Shown piece after piece: positions 9,445 to 17,563 of a stretch of 64,000 bases of DNA (the stretch's first letter is position 1; each line of letters opens with the position of its first letter). The position numbers and the translations under genes were made by a program. The stretch comes from Neobacillus sp. YX16 (GTDB taxonomy: Bacteria > Bacillota > Bacilli > Bacillales > Cytobacillaceae). The DNA lies in the NCBI RefSeq assembly GCF_030123505.1, contig NZ_CP126115.1:5036001-5100000 (forward strand). Reading direction: 5' to 3'. The notes below the pieces were generated by a model. The model ran no database searches, was not told the origin of the DNA, and saw nothing but the letters and a program-made list of their open reading frames with translations.

Positions 9445-12400
9445 ACAACTTAAAAAACGGATTCTTGTAATGGATGGCGCCATGGGCACCATGATCCAGG
9501 ATGCAAATTTAACAGCAGAAGACTTTGGCGGCGAGCAATACGAGGGCTGTAATGAGTATCTGAATGTAACAGCTCCTGAGACAATCGCGAAAATTCATCG
9601 TGAATACTTGGAGGCTGGTGCTGATATTATTGAAACGAACAGCTTCGGGGCCACAAGCATTGTTCTTGATGACTACAATCTAGGCTTTAAGGCTTATGAA
9701 ATAAATAAAATTGCCGGTCAAATTGCCAAAAAGGAAGTTGAGAAAATTTCAACAGCTGACTGGCCGCGATATGTTGCCGGTTCAATGGGACCGACGACAA
9801 AAACGCTAAGCGTTACAGGCGGAACCACCTTTGAAGCACTCGCTGCTTCTTATGAGGAACAAGCAATTGGGCTGATTGACGGTGGTGTTGACCTCCTGCT
9901 GCTTGAAACAAGTCAGGATATGCTGAATGTAAAGGCTGGCTTTATTGGGATTAAAAATGCATTTGATAAAACAGGCAAGGTTCTTCCCTTAATCGTTTCG
10001 GGTACCATTGAGCCGATGGGTACAACCCTTGCAGGACAGTCGATCGAATCCTTTTATATTTCGTTGGAACATATGAAACCTGTAGCAGTGGGACTAAATT
10101 GTGCGACAGGTCCAGAATTTATGCAGGAGCATGTCCGCTCCCTTTCCAATCTTGCTTCAACAGCGATTATTTGTTATCCAAATGCTGGGCTTCCTGATGA
10201 AGAAGGACATTATCATGAAACCCCTAAAACGTTAGCGAAAAAGCTTGCAGACTTTGCAGCGCATGGCTGGTTAAACATTGTCGGCGGCTGCTGTGGTACA
10301 ACACCAAATCATATACGAGCAATTTCAGAAGAGATGAAAAAGTTCTCACCACGCGAGGCACAGTCTTCTGATTTCCATATGGTATCAGGAATTGAACCAT
10401 TCGTTTACGATGACCCGACACTACGTCCGATTATGGTCGGAGAACGTACAAACGTCATTGGCTCTCGAAAATTCAAACGCCTAATTAACGAGGGTAAGAT
10501 TGAAGAAGCAGCCGAGATTGCACGTGCACAGGTTAAAGGCGGCGCACATGTTATTGACATCTGTCTTGCTGACCCTGATCGTGATGAATTAACCGACATG
10601 GAGAATTTCATTCCTGAAGTAGTTAAGAAAATAAAAGCTCCGCTAGTGATCGATTCTACAGATGAAAAAGTAATCGAAAAAGCACTCAAGTATTCTCAAG
10701 GAAAAGCGATTATTAATTCGATTAATCTTGAGGATGGCGAAGAAAGATTTGAGGCAGTTGTTCCATTAATCCATAAATACGGTGCTGCTGTCGTCGTTGG
10801 TACGATTGATGAAAAAGGTATGGGTGTTACAGCTGAAAAGAAATTGGAAATAGCCAAGCGATCTCATGACATTCTCGTCAACAAGTATGGTTTAAAGCCC
10901 CAGGATCTAATATTTGACCCACTTGTTTTTCCTGTTGGTACAGGTGATGAACAGTATATTGGATCTGCAAAAGCAACGGTGGAAGGTATTAAGTTAATCA
11001 AGGAACATCTTCCTAAGACACAAACCATTCTTGGAATTAGCAATGTATCCTTTGGTCTTCCGCCTGTTGGCAGAGAAATATTAAACTCGGTGTTTTTATA
11101 CCACTGTACTTTAGCAGGGCTTGATTATGCGATTGTAAATACTGAAAAACTCGAAAGGTTCGCTTCTATCTCAAAGGAAGAAGTCACATTAGCAGAAGCC
11201 CTTTTATTTAACACGACAGATGAAACCTTAGCTACCTTTACTGAATTTTATCGAGGCAAGAAGAAAGAGACAAAGAGTACCGTACCAAATATGAGTTTGG
11301 AAGAACGACTCTCTTACTACGTGGTCGAAGGTACGAAGGAAGGTCTTTTGCCAGATTTGGCTTTAGCAATTGAAAAGTACCCTGCTCCGCTTGATATCAT
11401 TAATGGACCATTAATGGAAGGCATGAAAGAAGTAGGAAGACTGTTTAACGAAAATCAGCTGATTGTTGCAGAAGTTCTCCAAAGTGCTGAAGTTATGAAG
11501 GCATCTGTCTCTTATTTAGAACCTTATATGGAAAAAGGTGATGTTTCTTCTTCCAAAGGGAAGGTCATCTTAGCAACAGTAAAAGGCGATGTTCATGATA
11601 TTGGAAAAAACCTTGTTGACATTATTCTTAGCAATAACGGTTATGATGTGCATGATTTAGGAATTAAAGTAACACCAACTGAATTGGTTCAAGTGATTCA
11701 AAAGGAAAAACCGGACATCGTTGGATTATCTGGCTTGCTGGTGAAATCTGCACAGCAAATGGTGTTAACAGCACAGGATATGAAAGAAGCTGGAATTTCA
11801 ACTCCAATCATGGTAGGAGGAGCTGCTCTTTCTAGAAAGTTCACCGACACCAAAATTGCAAAAGAGTATGATGGACTTGTTCTTTATGCCAAGGATGCTA
11901 TGACTGGATTATCGCTCGCGAATCAGCTTCAATCTCCAGAAGAGCACGAAAAACTGATTGCTGAAAAAAGGGAAAAACTAGCCGCGATTGAACTTCCGCG
12001 CGATTTGCCTATTCGTTCAGCTGTATCCACCGCAGTTAAAACAAGACCATCTGTTTCGACAGAAGTACCGGTTTTCACACCGATGGATACTAAGAAACAT
12101 ATCTTAAAAACCTATTCCCTATCCCATATTGAGCCTTATATTAATATGCAAATGTTAATTGGACACCACCTAGGGGTGAAAGGAAAAATTGCAAATTTAC
12201 TTGCTGAAAAGAATGAAAAAGCTGTAAAAGTAAAAGAAGTAGTTGATGGATTATTAGCAGATGCTAAACAGGGTAATTGGATTTTACCAGCTGCTGTCTA
12301 TCAATTCTTCCCTGCTCAGTCTGATGGGAATAAGATATTTATTTATGATCCAGAAGAGCCTAATACTGTTATTGAAACATTTGATTTTCCACGTCAGGAA

Positions 12401-12871
12401 TCTGCACCTCATTTATGTTTAGCAGACTTTGTAAAGTCAGTTGACAGTGGGGAGAAAGATTATGTTGGTTTCTTTACGGTAACTGCGGGAAGAGGAATCC
12501 GTGAAAAGGCAGACCAGTTAAAGGCTGAAGGCCGTTTCCTTGAGAGTCATGCCCTTCAAGCTTTAGCACTTGAATCAGCAGAAGGCTTTGCAGAGTTGAT
12601 TCATCGTCAAATGCGCGATCGCTGGGGTTTCCCAGACCCGCTAACGTTCACCATGCAGGATCGATTTACAGCTAAATATCAGGGGCAGCGCTTCTCATTT
12701 GGTTATCCAGCATGCCCGGAATTAGAGGATCAGAAGAAATTATTTGCATTAATTCATCCTGAGGAAATTGGGATTGAATTAACGGAAGGCTGCATGATGG
12801 AGCCAGAAGCATCCGTATCAGCCATGGTATTTGCCCATCCAGAGGCGAGATACTTTAATGTTCATCGTTAA
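9422..12871 (+). CDS. metH: Cobalamin-dependent methionine synthase MetH
   Basis: Transfers the methyl group of 5-methyl-THF to homocysteine through methylcobalamin. 1149 aa with all four modules in order: homocysteine domain (DGAMGTMIQ; zinc Cys in LNCATGP and C290-C291 in GGCCGTT), pterin-binding domain (~350-610, [14 protein letters not shown]), cobalamin cap and B12 domain (GDVHDIGKN with the cobalt-ligand His725, LSGLLVKS), and the C-terminal SAM-binding reactivation domain ([15 protein letters not shown]). It overlaps yitJ by 23 nt and ends the operon. The organism therefore needs B12 for this route unless a metE exists elsewhere. Confidence 0.96.
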   Translation: MLKAPFSEQLKKRILVMDGAMGTMIQDANLTAEDFGGEQYEGCNEYLNVTAPETIAKIHREYLEAGADIIETNSFGATSIVLDDYNLGFKAYEINKIAGQIAKKEVEKISTADWPRYVAGSMGPTTKTLSVTGGTTFEALAASYEEQAIGLIDGGVDLLLLETSQDMLNVKAGFIGIKNAFDKTGKVLPLIVSGTIEPMGTTLAGQSIESFYISLEHMKPVAVGLNCATGPEFMQEHVRSLSNLASTAIICYPNAGLPDEEGHYHETPKTLAKKLADFAAHGWLNIVGGCCGTTPNHIRAISEEMKKFSPREAQSSDFHMVSGIEPFVYDDPTLRPIMVGERTNVIGSRKFKRLINEGKIEEAAEIARAQVKGGAHVIDICLADPDRDELTDMENFIPEVVKKIKAPLVIDSTDEKVIEKALKYSQGKAIINSINLEDGEERFEAVVPLIHKYGAAVVVGTIDEKGMGVTAEKKLEIAKRSHDILVNKYGLKPQDLIFDPLVFPVGTGDEQYIGSAKATVEGIKLIKEHLPKTQTILGISNVSFGLPPVGREILNSVFLYHCTLAGLDYAIVNTEKLERFASISKEEVTLAEALLFNTTDETLATFTEFYRGKKKETKSTVPNMSLEERLSYYVVEGTKEGLLPDLALAIEKYPAPLDIINGPLMEGMKEVGRLFNENQLIVAEVLQSAEVMKASVSYLEPYMEKGDVSSSKGKVILATVKGDVHDIGKNLVDIILSNNGYDVHDLGIKVTPTELVQVIQKEKPDIVGLSGLLVKSAQQMVLTAQDMKEAGISTPIMVGGAALSRKFTDTKIAKEYDGLVLYAKDAMTGLSLANQLQSPEEHEKLIAEKREKLAAIELPRDLPIRSAVSTAVKTRPSVSTEVPVFTPMDTKKHILKTYSLSHIEPYINMQMLIGHHLGVKGKIANLLAEKNEKAVKVKEVVDGLLADAKQGNWILPAAVYQFFPAQSDGNKIFIYDPEEPNTVIETFDFPRQESAPHLCLADFVKSVDSGEKDYVGFFTVTAGRGIREKADQLKAEGRFLESHALQALALESAEGFAELIHRQMRDRWGFPDPLTFTMQDRFTAKYQGQRFSFGYPACPELEDQKKLFALIHPEEIGIELTEGCMMEPEASVSAMVFAHPEARYFNVHR

Positions 12872-12876
12872 AACAG

Positions 12877-12903
12877 ATCCGCGGAAAATTCCGCGGATTT
12901 TTT
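12877..12903 (+). terminator. Terminator of the methionine operon
   Basis: Stem ATCCGCGG / CCGCGGAT, loop AAAATT, then TTTTTT. Confidence 0.9.
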
Positions 12904-12918
12904 AATAACTTTTGTGAG

Positions 12919-13023
12919 TTACTCGCGAGATTTTCTGATTTACTCGCAAAAAAAGCCATTTTACTCGCGTAATTTAACCATTTACTCGCGAAATTATGTG
13001 GTTTACTCGCCAACTGCCACTAT
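12919..13023. repeat. Five 21-bp direct repeats with TTACTCGC core
   Basis: TTACTCGC occurs at 12919, 12940, 12961, 12982 and 13003, exactly 21 bp apart each time. The next six bases tend to GAAATT and the last seven vary. The array fills the gap between the metH terminator and the marR-like promoter (-35 at 13036). No ORF runs through it. Confidence 0.85.
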
Positions 13024-13035
13024 AGACTTCATTCC

Positions 13036-13064
13036 TTGACATTTCTTTCTAAACTCGATATAGT
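13036..13064 (+). promoter_or_regulatory. Promoter of the marR-MFS operon
   Basis: Perfect -35 TTGACA (13036-13041), 17-nt spacer and -10 TATAGT (13059-13064). The first palindromic operator begins on the last base of the -10. Confidence 0.8.
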
Positions 13065-13096
13065 TACCTAGGTAAACATAATAATTACCCAGGTAA
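13064..13096. promoter_or_regulatory. Two palindromic operators for the MarR-type regulator
   Basis: TTACCTAGGTAA (13064-13075, perfect palindrome) and TTACCCAGGTAA (13085-13096, one mismatch) start 21 bp apart, two helical turns. They cover the transcription start, so binding of the adjacent MarR-type product would repress its own operon. Confidence 0.7.
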
Positions 13097-13131
13097 CCAT
13101 TATATATATATTAATATTGGAGTGAACTTAT

Positions 13132-13545
13132 TTGACTACCCACGCCTTATTTCATACTCTTCATCAACTTTCCCGACAATTAACCAATAAACTAAATGAA
13201 GCTTTAAAGCCTTTTGGATTGTATAGTGCTCAGTGGTCTGTCCTTTTTGTTTTACATACAAAAGGCTCACTAACCCAAAAAGAACTCTCTGAGTATTTAT
13301 TTGTTGAAGCACCTCCTATGACCCGGACGATTCAACGTCTAGTTAAACAAGGGTATGTAAGACAAATTCCTGGCAAGGACAAACGTGAAAAGTTTATCCA
13401 ATTAACGGATGAAGCAGTAAAGGAATTTCCCATCTGGGAACATGCTGTTACGAAGTGCAATCAGGCATTATTAAAGAGTTTTCCAGAAGCCTCACAACAA
13501 GAATTATTAACATTACAAAGCGTTTGGTTAAAACAGCTTTTGTAA
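13132..13545 (+). CDS. MarR family transcriptional regulator
   Basis: 137-aa winged-helix protein: helix region ALFHTLHQLSRQLTNKLNEALKPFGL, recognition part LTQKELSEYLFVEAPPMTRTIQRLVKQGYV, wing QIPGKDKREKFIQLTDEA. The start is TTG at 13132, after GGAGTG. It precedes an MFS exporter whose Shine-Dalgarno overlaps its stop codon, the standard pair of autorepressor and efflux pump. Two palindromes on the promoter are the likely operators. The inducing ligand cannot be read from sequence. Confidence 0.88.
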   Translation: MTTHALFHTLHQLSRQLTNKLNEALKPFGLYSAQWSVLFVLHTKGSLTQKELSEYLFVEAPPMTRTIQRLVKQGYVRQIPGKDKREKFIQLTDEAVKEFPIWEHAVTKCNQALLKSFPEASQQELLTLQSVWLKQLL

Positions 13546-13559
13546 AAGGAGTGCAAAAA

Positions 13560-14762
13560 ATGAACAAACCTAAATTATGGACGAAGGATTTTATTAATAT
13601 TTCCTTAAGTAACTTTTTTCTATTTTTAACATTTTATATCCTGCTCGTTACTTTGCCTATATATGCTTTACAGGAATTTGATAGCAACGCATCACAGGCG
13701 GGGTTAATGACAACTGTATTCTTGCTTTCGGCCATCATATCAAGACCGCTAGCCGGTCAATGGCTTGAACGTGGCAGCAATAGAAAAGTGCTTTTAACGG
13801 CTCTTATTATTTTCGCAGCTGCTTCACTTTTATATTTTTTCCCAAAAACGGTAACAGGCTTCCTTATCATTCGTTTATTGCACGGAGTAGGCTTTGGAAT
13901 GGCCACTACCGCAGTAGGAGCGATTGTCGCAGACCTTATCCCCAGCTCACGACGAGGTGAAGGAATGGGATACTTTGTAATGTCAACAAATATGGCAATG
14001 GTTTTAGGACCATTTGTGGGGTTGACAGCCATCCAACAATGGGGAGCTAAAACAATGTTTATCCTGACTGTCATTGTTGCGATTGGGGCGCTAATCACTG
14101 GTCTTACCGTCAAATTAAAAAATACTGAAGAACCTAATCGAAAGGTTATTGTTCCGGCTTTCTCATTGAAAAGCTTTTTTGAACCTTCTGCAGTATCGAT
14201 TGCCATCGTAGGCAGCTTCTTAGCTATTGTATATTCTGCCCTGCTTTCCTTCGTATCTGTCTATGCAAATGAAATACATGTTCCCGAAGTCTCAAGTCTA
14301 TTCTTTGTGGTGTATGCGATTATTTTATTAATGTCTAGACCTTTTACGGGAAGATGGCTGGATCAATATGGCCCTAATGTCATTGTGTTCCCTTCCATCG
14401 TCTTGTTTGCAATTGGTATGTTTGTCTTAAGTCAAAGCAGCGGACCGATTACGTTCCTCGTTTCAGCCGGAATGATTGGTTTAGGATGGGGTACCCTTTT
14501 CCCAACCTTCCAAACAATTGCCATTCAAAACGCTGCACCTAGAAAACGCGGTTTAGCTACAGCTACATTCCTATCAATCTATGATATTGGGATTGCGTTA
14601 GGTTCATTCTTGGTTGGATTAATTGCAGCAAAAATGGATTTTAGCTCCTTATACTTCCTATGTTCTTTCTACATTCTTATTGGGGCCGTTCTCTACTACT
14701 TCATGCAAGTTCGAAAACCAGAAATGAAACGCCAGCAATACTTAAACGTAAAAGAGCAATAA
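13560..14762 (+). CDS. MFS efflux transporter (YwoG-like)
   Basis: Membrane transporter of 400 aa with 12 predicted hydrophobic segments. It has MFS motif A between TM2 and TM3 (RPLAGQWLERGSNRKVLL), repeated in the second half (SRPFTGRWLDQYGPN), and a drug-exporter-like RLLHGVGFGMATTAVG segment. I set the start at ATG 13560, 8 nt after AAAGGAG, which overlaps the marR stop; an in-frame extension into marR has no support. Probably expels a toxic compound sensed by the MarR protein; substrate unknown. Confidence 0.88.
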   Translation: MNKPKLWTKDFINISLSNFFLFLTFYILLVTLPIYALQEFDSNASQAGLMTTVFLLSAIISRPLAGQWLERGSNRKVLLTALIIFAAASLLYFFPKTVTGFLIIRLLHGVGFGMATTAVGAIVADLIPSSRRGEGMGYFVMSTNMAMVLGPFVGLTAIQQWGAKTMFILTVIVAIGALITGLTVKLKNTEEPNRKVIVPAFSLKSFFEPSAVSIAIVGSFLAIVYSALLSFVSVYANEIHVPEVSSLFFVVYAIILLMSRPFTGRWLDQYGPNVIVFPSIVLFAIGMFVLSQSSGPITFLVSAGMIGLGWGTLFPTFQTIAIQNAAPRKRGLATATFLSIYDIGIALGSFLVGLIAAKMDFSSLYFLCSFYILIGAVLYYFMQVRKPEMKRQQYLNVKEQ

Positions 14763-14768
14763 TGGACT

Positions 14769-14800
14769 AGAACCATCGTTTGTTTTGATGGTTCTTTTTT
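14769..14800 (+). terminator. Terminator after MFS gene
   Basis: Stem AGAACCATC / GATGGTTCT followed by a T-run. Confidence 0.9.
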
Positions 14801-14884
14801 ATGCACTGAGCAGTGATTTTTACTTTTCCAATACATTAGGTTACACTTTTTTTGTATGCTAATTATTCGAATGGAGGTTTTTAC

Positions 14885-15448
14885 ATGTTAGATGTTGTTG
14901 TGATTGGTGCTGGACCAGCAGGTGCGAGCGCTGCGTTATTAACTGCTAAAGCAGGAAAAAAAACATTGGTACTTGATAATGATAAGACAGTTACAAAGCG
15001 TGCTTGGGTTGAAAACCATTATGGCGTGATGGAAATCTCTGGACCTGACCTCGTTGAAATTGGTAAGCAGCAGGTAACTAAATTTGGCGGGGAAATCGTC
15101 CAGGCTACTGTTACTAATATTAGCAAAGTTGGAGAAGGCATCAAGGTGGAAACTGAAAACGGTGAATATGAAGCAAAGCATGTAATTGTTGCTACAGGTT
15201 TCCTTGTAGACTTAGCTGAAAAAGCAGGTTTAACTACCAAGCCTGGTACTGAGCCAAGAGTAAAAACTATCCTTGATGTAGATGCAGAAGGTAAAACAAA
15301 TGTCGATGGCATTTGGGCAGCTGGTACAGTAGCTGGTGTGAGCGTACATACCATTGTTACTGCCGGTGACGGCGCAAAGGTTGCGATTAATGTTATCAGT
15401 GAATTGAATGGCGAGCGTTATGTCGACCATGATGTGTTAAAGGCATAA
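14885..15448 (+). CDS. Short FAD/NAD(P)-binding oxidoreductase (thioredoxin-reductase-like, single Rossmann unit)
   Basis: 187 aa. The N-terminus has a dinucleotide fold (DVVVIGAGPAGASAALLTAKAG) and the C-terminus has the flavin-binding end of TrxB-type proteins (TNVDGIWAAGTVAGVSVHTIVTAGDGAKVAINV). The central NADPH domain and the redox CxxC of thioredoxin reductase are missing. So it resembles the FAD half of TrxB only, a compact form seen in other Bacillaceae as a stand-alone protein. ATG 14885 follows GGAGG (14873-14877) by 7 nt; the longer in-frame reading upstream lacks a ribosome site. Substrate unknown. Confidence 0.8.
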   Translation: MLDVVVIGAGPAGASAALLTAKAGKKTLVLDNDKTVTKRAWVENHYGVMEISGPDLVEIGKQQVTKFGGEIVQATVTNISKVGEGIKVETENGEYEAKHVIVATGFLVDLAEKAGLTTKPGTEPRVKTILDVDAEGKTNVDGIWAAGTVAGVSVHTIVTAGDGAKVAINVISELNGERYVDHDVLKA

Positions 15449-15457
15449 TGTAAAAAT

Positions 15458-15487
15458 CAAAACCCCCTTATTTATTTGGGGGTTTTG
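15458..15487. terminator. Bidirectional terminator
   Basis: Stem CAAAACCCCC / GGGGGTTTTG between two convergent genes. Confidence 0.9.
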
Positions 15488-15495
15488 TCATCGTT

Positions 15496-15906
15496 TCATA
15501 CCTCTAGATCTTTTCCCTCTTCAACAATATGGAATAAAAGATGTGCTAGGTGATGTATTGGCCCATAGTCTTCTTCCTCTTCACTTACCTCTTCATTAAA
15601 TTCAAGATCATTTAGATAAAGGGCTGTAAATTCATAAAAATCCTTCAATTGGAAGGAATAGCAGCCCACTGGGTCTTCACTGCCATCCTCTCCTGTTGGA
15701 TCTTCATATTGGAGCACCATGTATGACACATCACCATCGGCATCTTCTGCGTCGAAAAAGACAAAAAAGCCAATATTCGTATCTAAATCAAATAGGTGTC
15801 TTGTACCTCCTTCTGTTGCTTTTTCAAAGTCCTCCTGGCTTAGTTTTTGAATCTGCATTGAATCCACATTGTCTTCTTGATGAAAACCTACAATAAATGA
15901 TTTCAT
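15496..15906 (-). CDS. Acidic cytosolic protein of unknown function
   Basis: 136 aa starting at ATG 15906, 7 nt after AAGGAGG. No signal peptide or membrane segment. The composition is strongly acidic, with runs such as EEVSEEEEDYGP near the C-terminus and FFDAEDADGDVSY in the middle. I do not recognise a named family. It stands alone, convergent with the oxidoreductase gene. Confidence 0.75.
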   Translation of the reverse strand: MKSFIVGFHQEDNVDSMQIQKLSQEDFEKATEGGTRHLFDLDTNIGFFVFFDAEDADGDVSYMVLQYEDPTGEDGSEDPVGCYSFQLKDFYEFTALYLNDLEFNEEVSEEEEDYGPIHHLAHLLFHIVEEGKDLEV

Positions 15907-15980
15907 AATCTTTTCCTCCTTGTTAAACACATATAAACTACTTTTCCCCTTATTTTTAGTTTTAATTACGATATAGAAGA

Positions 15981-16016
15981 AAATAAAAAAATCTCGACAG
16001 TAGACGACTGTCGAGA
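15981..16016 (-). terminator. Terminator of the regulator-pheromone operon
   Basis: Stem TCTCGACAGT / ACTGTCGAGA (10 bp), 5-nt loop, followed on the minus strand by a T-rich run (15991-15981). It lies 12 nt after the peptide stop codon. Confidence 0.9.
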
Positions 16017-16027
16017 AGAATTTATCA

Positions 16028-16180
16028 TTATCCTACTGGTGGGTAAATGGGGTCAGCTGCCGCTTTGTTTATTTCAACCTTTGCCACATCAATGGATATA
16101 TTTTGACTGTTACCATCATTTGCAGGTGTTGCAAGAACAAGTAATGAGAGTGAGAATAATAATATAATCGCCTTTTTCAT
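16028..16180 (-). CDS. Exported signalling peptide precursor (NprX/PapR-like, 50 aa)
   Basis: A 50-codon ORF beginning ATG 16180 with GGAGGAAG immediately before it, overlapping the end of the upstream regulator gene (12-nt gap between stop and start). The product starts MKKAIILLFSLSLLVLA, a Sec signal peptide with a possible cleavage after ATPA. It then has a polar stretch and ends ...KAAADPIYPPVG. This is the architecture of RNPP pheromone precursors: secreted, trimmed to a C-terminal 5-8-mer, re-imported and bound by the neighbouring TPR regulator. B. cereus-group NprX gives SKPDIVG. The ending -PVG here is only loosely alike. Mature form is inferred. Confidence 0.8.
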   Translation of the reverse strand: MKKAIILLFSLSLLVLATPANDGNSQNISIDVAKVEINKAAADPIYPPVG

Positions 16181-16192
16181 TTTTCTTCCTCC

Positions 16193-17413
16193 TCAAATAA
16201 TTTTTGATAGATAATTTACAGCTTCCAGATATTTCCCCTGTTGATTATAGTGCTTTGAAAGCAGCCTGTAATATCGAATCATATCTTCTTTATGTTCTTT
16301 TGATCCCTCTAGATAAGGGATTACCTTTACTTCTAAGTATTTCATTGCCTTCTCAGAGGAATCCATATGAATTAAATAAAAATCAGCTAAAAGACCTTGT
16401 TTTTTTATGCCAGTTTCTTTGGAAAGTTCTTTAACCTGAAGAAAATATTCCTTTGCTTTCTCCATGTCTGATAATTTGTAATTGATTTCACCAATTCCGT
16501 ATAAAGTTACAAGATAGTTTTGGTTTTTCACTGGCTGTAAAGATAAACTTTTTTCGTAATAGATTAATGCTTCTTTCACATTGTTCATTTTATCCTGCAA
16601 GTATCCCATATTATGATAGATTTGTGGAAGCATTCTTTCTTCCTTTAACAATTCAGCATTACGAATTAAATGGTTAAAACAAACGTGCGCTTCCTCATAA
16701 ATCTTTGAATTAGTATAGCTAATTCCAAGCAGCATTAGCGTATGAAGAATCCGATAAAAATTATGCTGATTCATAAAGATTTGCAGTGCTAACCTTCCAA
16801 AGTGTATAGCATGTCCTGACTGATCAAGCGCACTCTTTACTAAAGCCCAGTGGTATAGGAGTTCTCCATTGGTTGTTTCATTGTTAGTTTCCACAAATAA
16901 TTCATCAAAAATCTCATCAGCTTTTTTATGATGACCCTTTAATATTAAGGATACAGCATTGTAATAGCGAAATAAATACATCTCATGTTGGGAAAAATTT
17001 TTCTTTTGCTTGTATAAAATATCCCGTTGGGCGTCTGCTTCTGATAGTAATCCCTTGAATAATAGATACCGATATTTATATAATTCATATGAATACATAT
17101 GAGCAGAAAATGGGATAACATGCTCTATTTCTTTTAACCTATTAAATATTATTTCTATATCCTCACGTAAATAAAAGTTAATTTTCTCACCAAAATCTTT
17201 TAGAAGGCTATATATTAACTCCTCTTTTTCTTCCATTTCATCAAAACTCACTTCAAGTCTTTCTAGCAGTAAGGAAATAGTCTCTCCATTAGCATCTTTT
17301 GAATTATTCTCGATCTTACTTAAATGAGGGATAGAGCAAATTCCAGCAGCAAGTTCTTTTTGTGTAATCCCTTTTTGAGTCCTGTAGAATTTAATTAATG
17401 GTCCGAATTCCAT
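16193..17413 (-). CDS. RNPP-family quorum-sensing regulator (NprR-like HTH-TPR protein)
   Basis: 406 aa. Residues ~5-60 are an XRE-type helix-turn-helix (IKFYRTQKGITQKELAAGICSIPHLSKIENN), the form seen in NprR and PlcR. Residues ~90-400 are TPR-like helical repeats (LPQIYHNMGYLQDKMNNVKEALIYYEKSLSL, VTLYGIGEINYKLSDMEKAKEYFLQV). Such proteins bind a re-imported oligopeptide and switch DNA binding. ATG 17413 follows AAGGTGG. A 50-aa exported peptide gene is 12 nt downstream, and a secreted protease gene lies upstream on the same strand, as NprR sits beside nprA in B. cereus relatives. Targets are inferred. Confidence 0.88.
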   Translation of the reverse strand: MEFGPLIKFYRTQKGITQKELAAGICSIPHLSKIENNSKDANGETISLLLERLEVSFDEMEEKEELIYSLLKDFGEKINFYLREDIEIIFNRLKEIEHVIPFSAHMYSYELYKYRYLLFKGLLSEADAQRDILYKQKKNFSQHEMYLFRYYNAVSLILKGHHKKADEIFDELFVETNNETTNGELLYHWALVKSALDQSGHAIHFGRLALQIFMNQHNFYRILHTLMLLGISYTNSKIYEEAHVCFNHLIRNAELLKEERMLPQIYHNMGYLQDKMNNVKEALIYYEKSLSLQPVKNQNYLVTLYGIGEINYKLSDMEKAKEYFLQVKELSKETGIKKQGLLADFYLIHMDSSEKAMKYLEVKVIPYLEGSKEHKEDMIRYYRLLSKHYNQQGKYLEAVNYLSKII

Positions 17414-17522
17414 AGTATTACCACCTTTAGAAGCTCTTCCTTTTTCCTATCATTTTATAACAATCAGGCCACCTCATCCACTTATTTGTTCAGACTATTT
17501 AAAAAATTGTTAGATAGTATAG

Positions 17523-17559
17523 AAAAAACCATCTATTTACAATAAACAGATGGTTTTTT
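17523..17559 (-). terminator. Terminator of the protease gene
   Basis: 16-bp stem with two mismatches, AAAAAACCATCT at its base, T-run on both strands; directly after the protease stop. Confidence 0.88.
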
Positions 17560-17563
17560 CCTA

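Noticed and set aside
13757..14206. 149-aa minus-strand ORF inside the MFS gene
   Set aside because: Antisense shadow of a clear 12-TM transporter frame; no Shine-Dalgarno or family match.
17414..17522. Promoter or peptide-regulator operator for the NprR-like gene
   Set aside because: A TATAAA-like -10 exists but no acceptable -35 or palindromic operator could be identified by eye.
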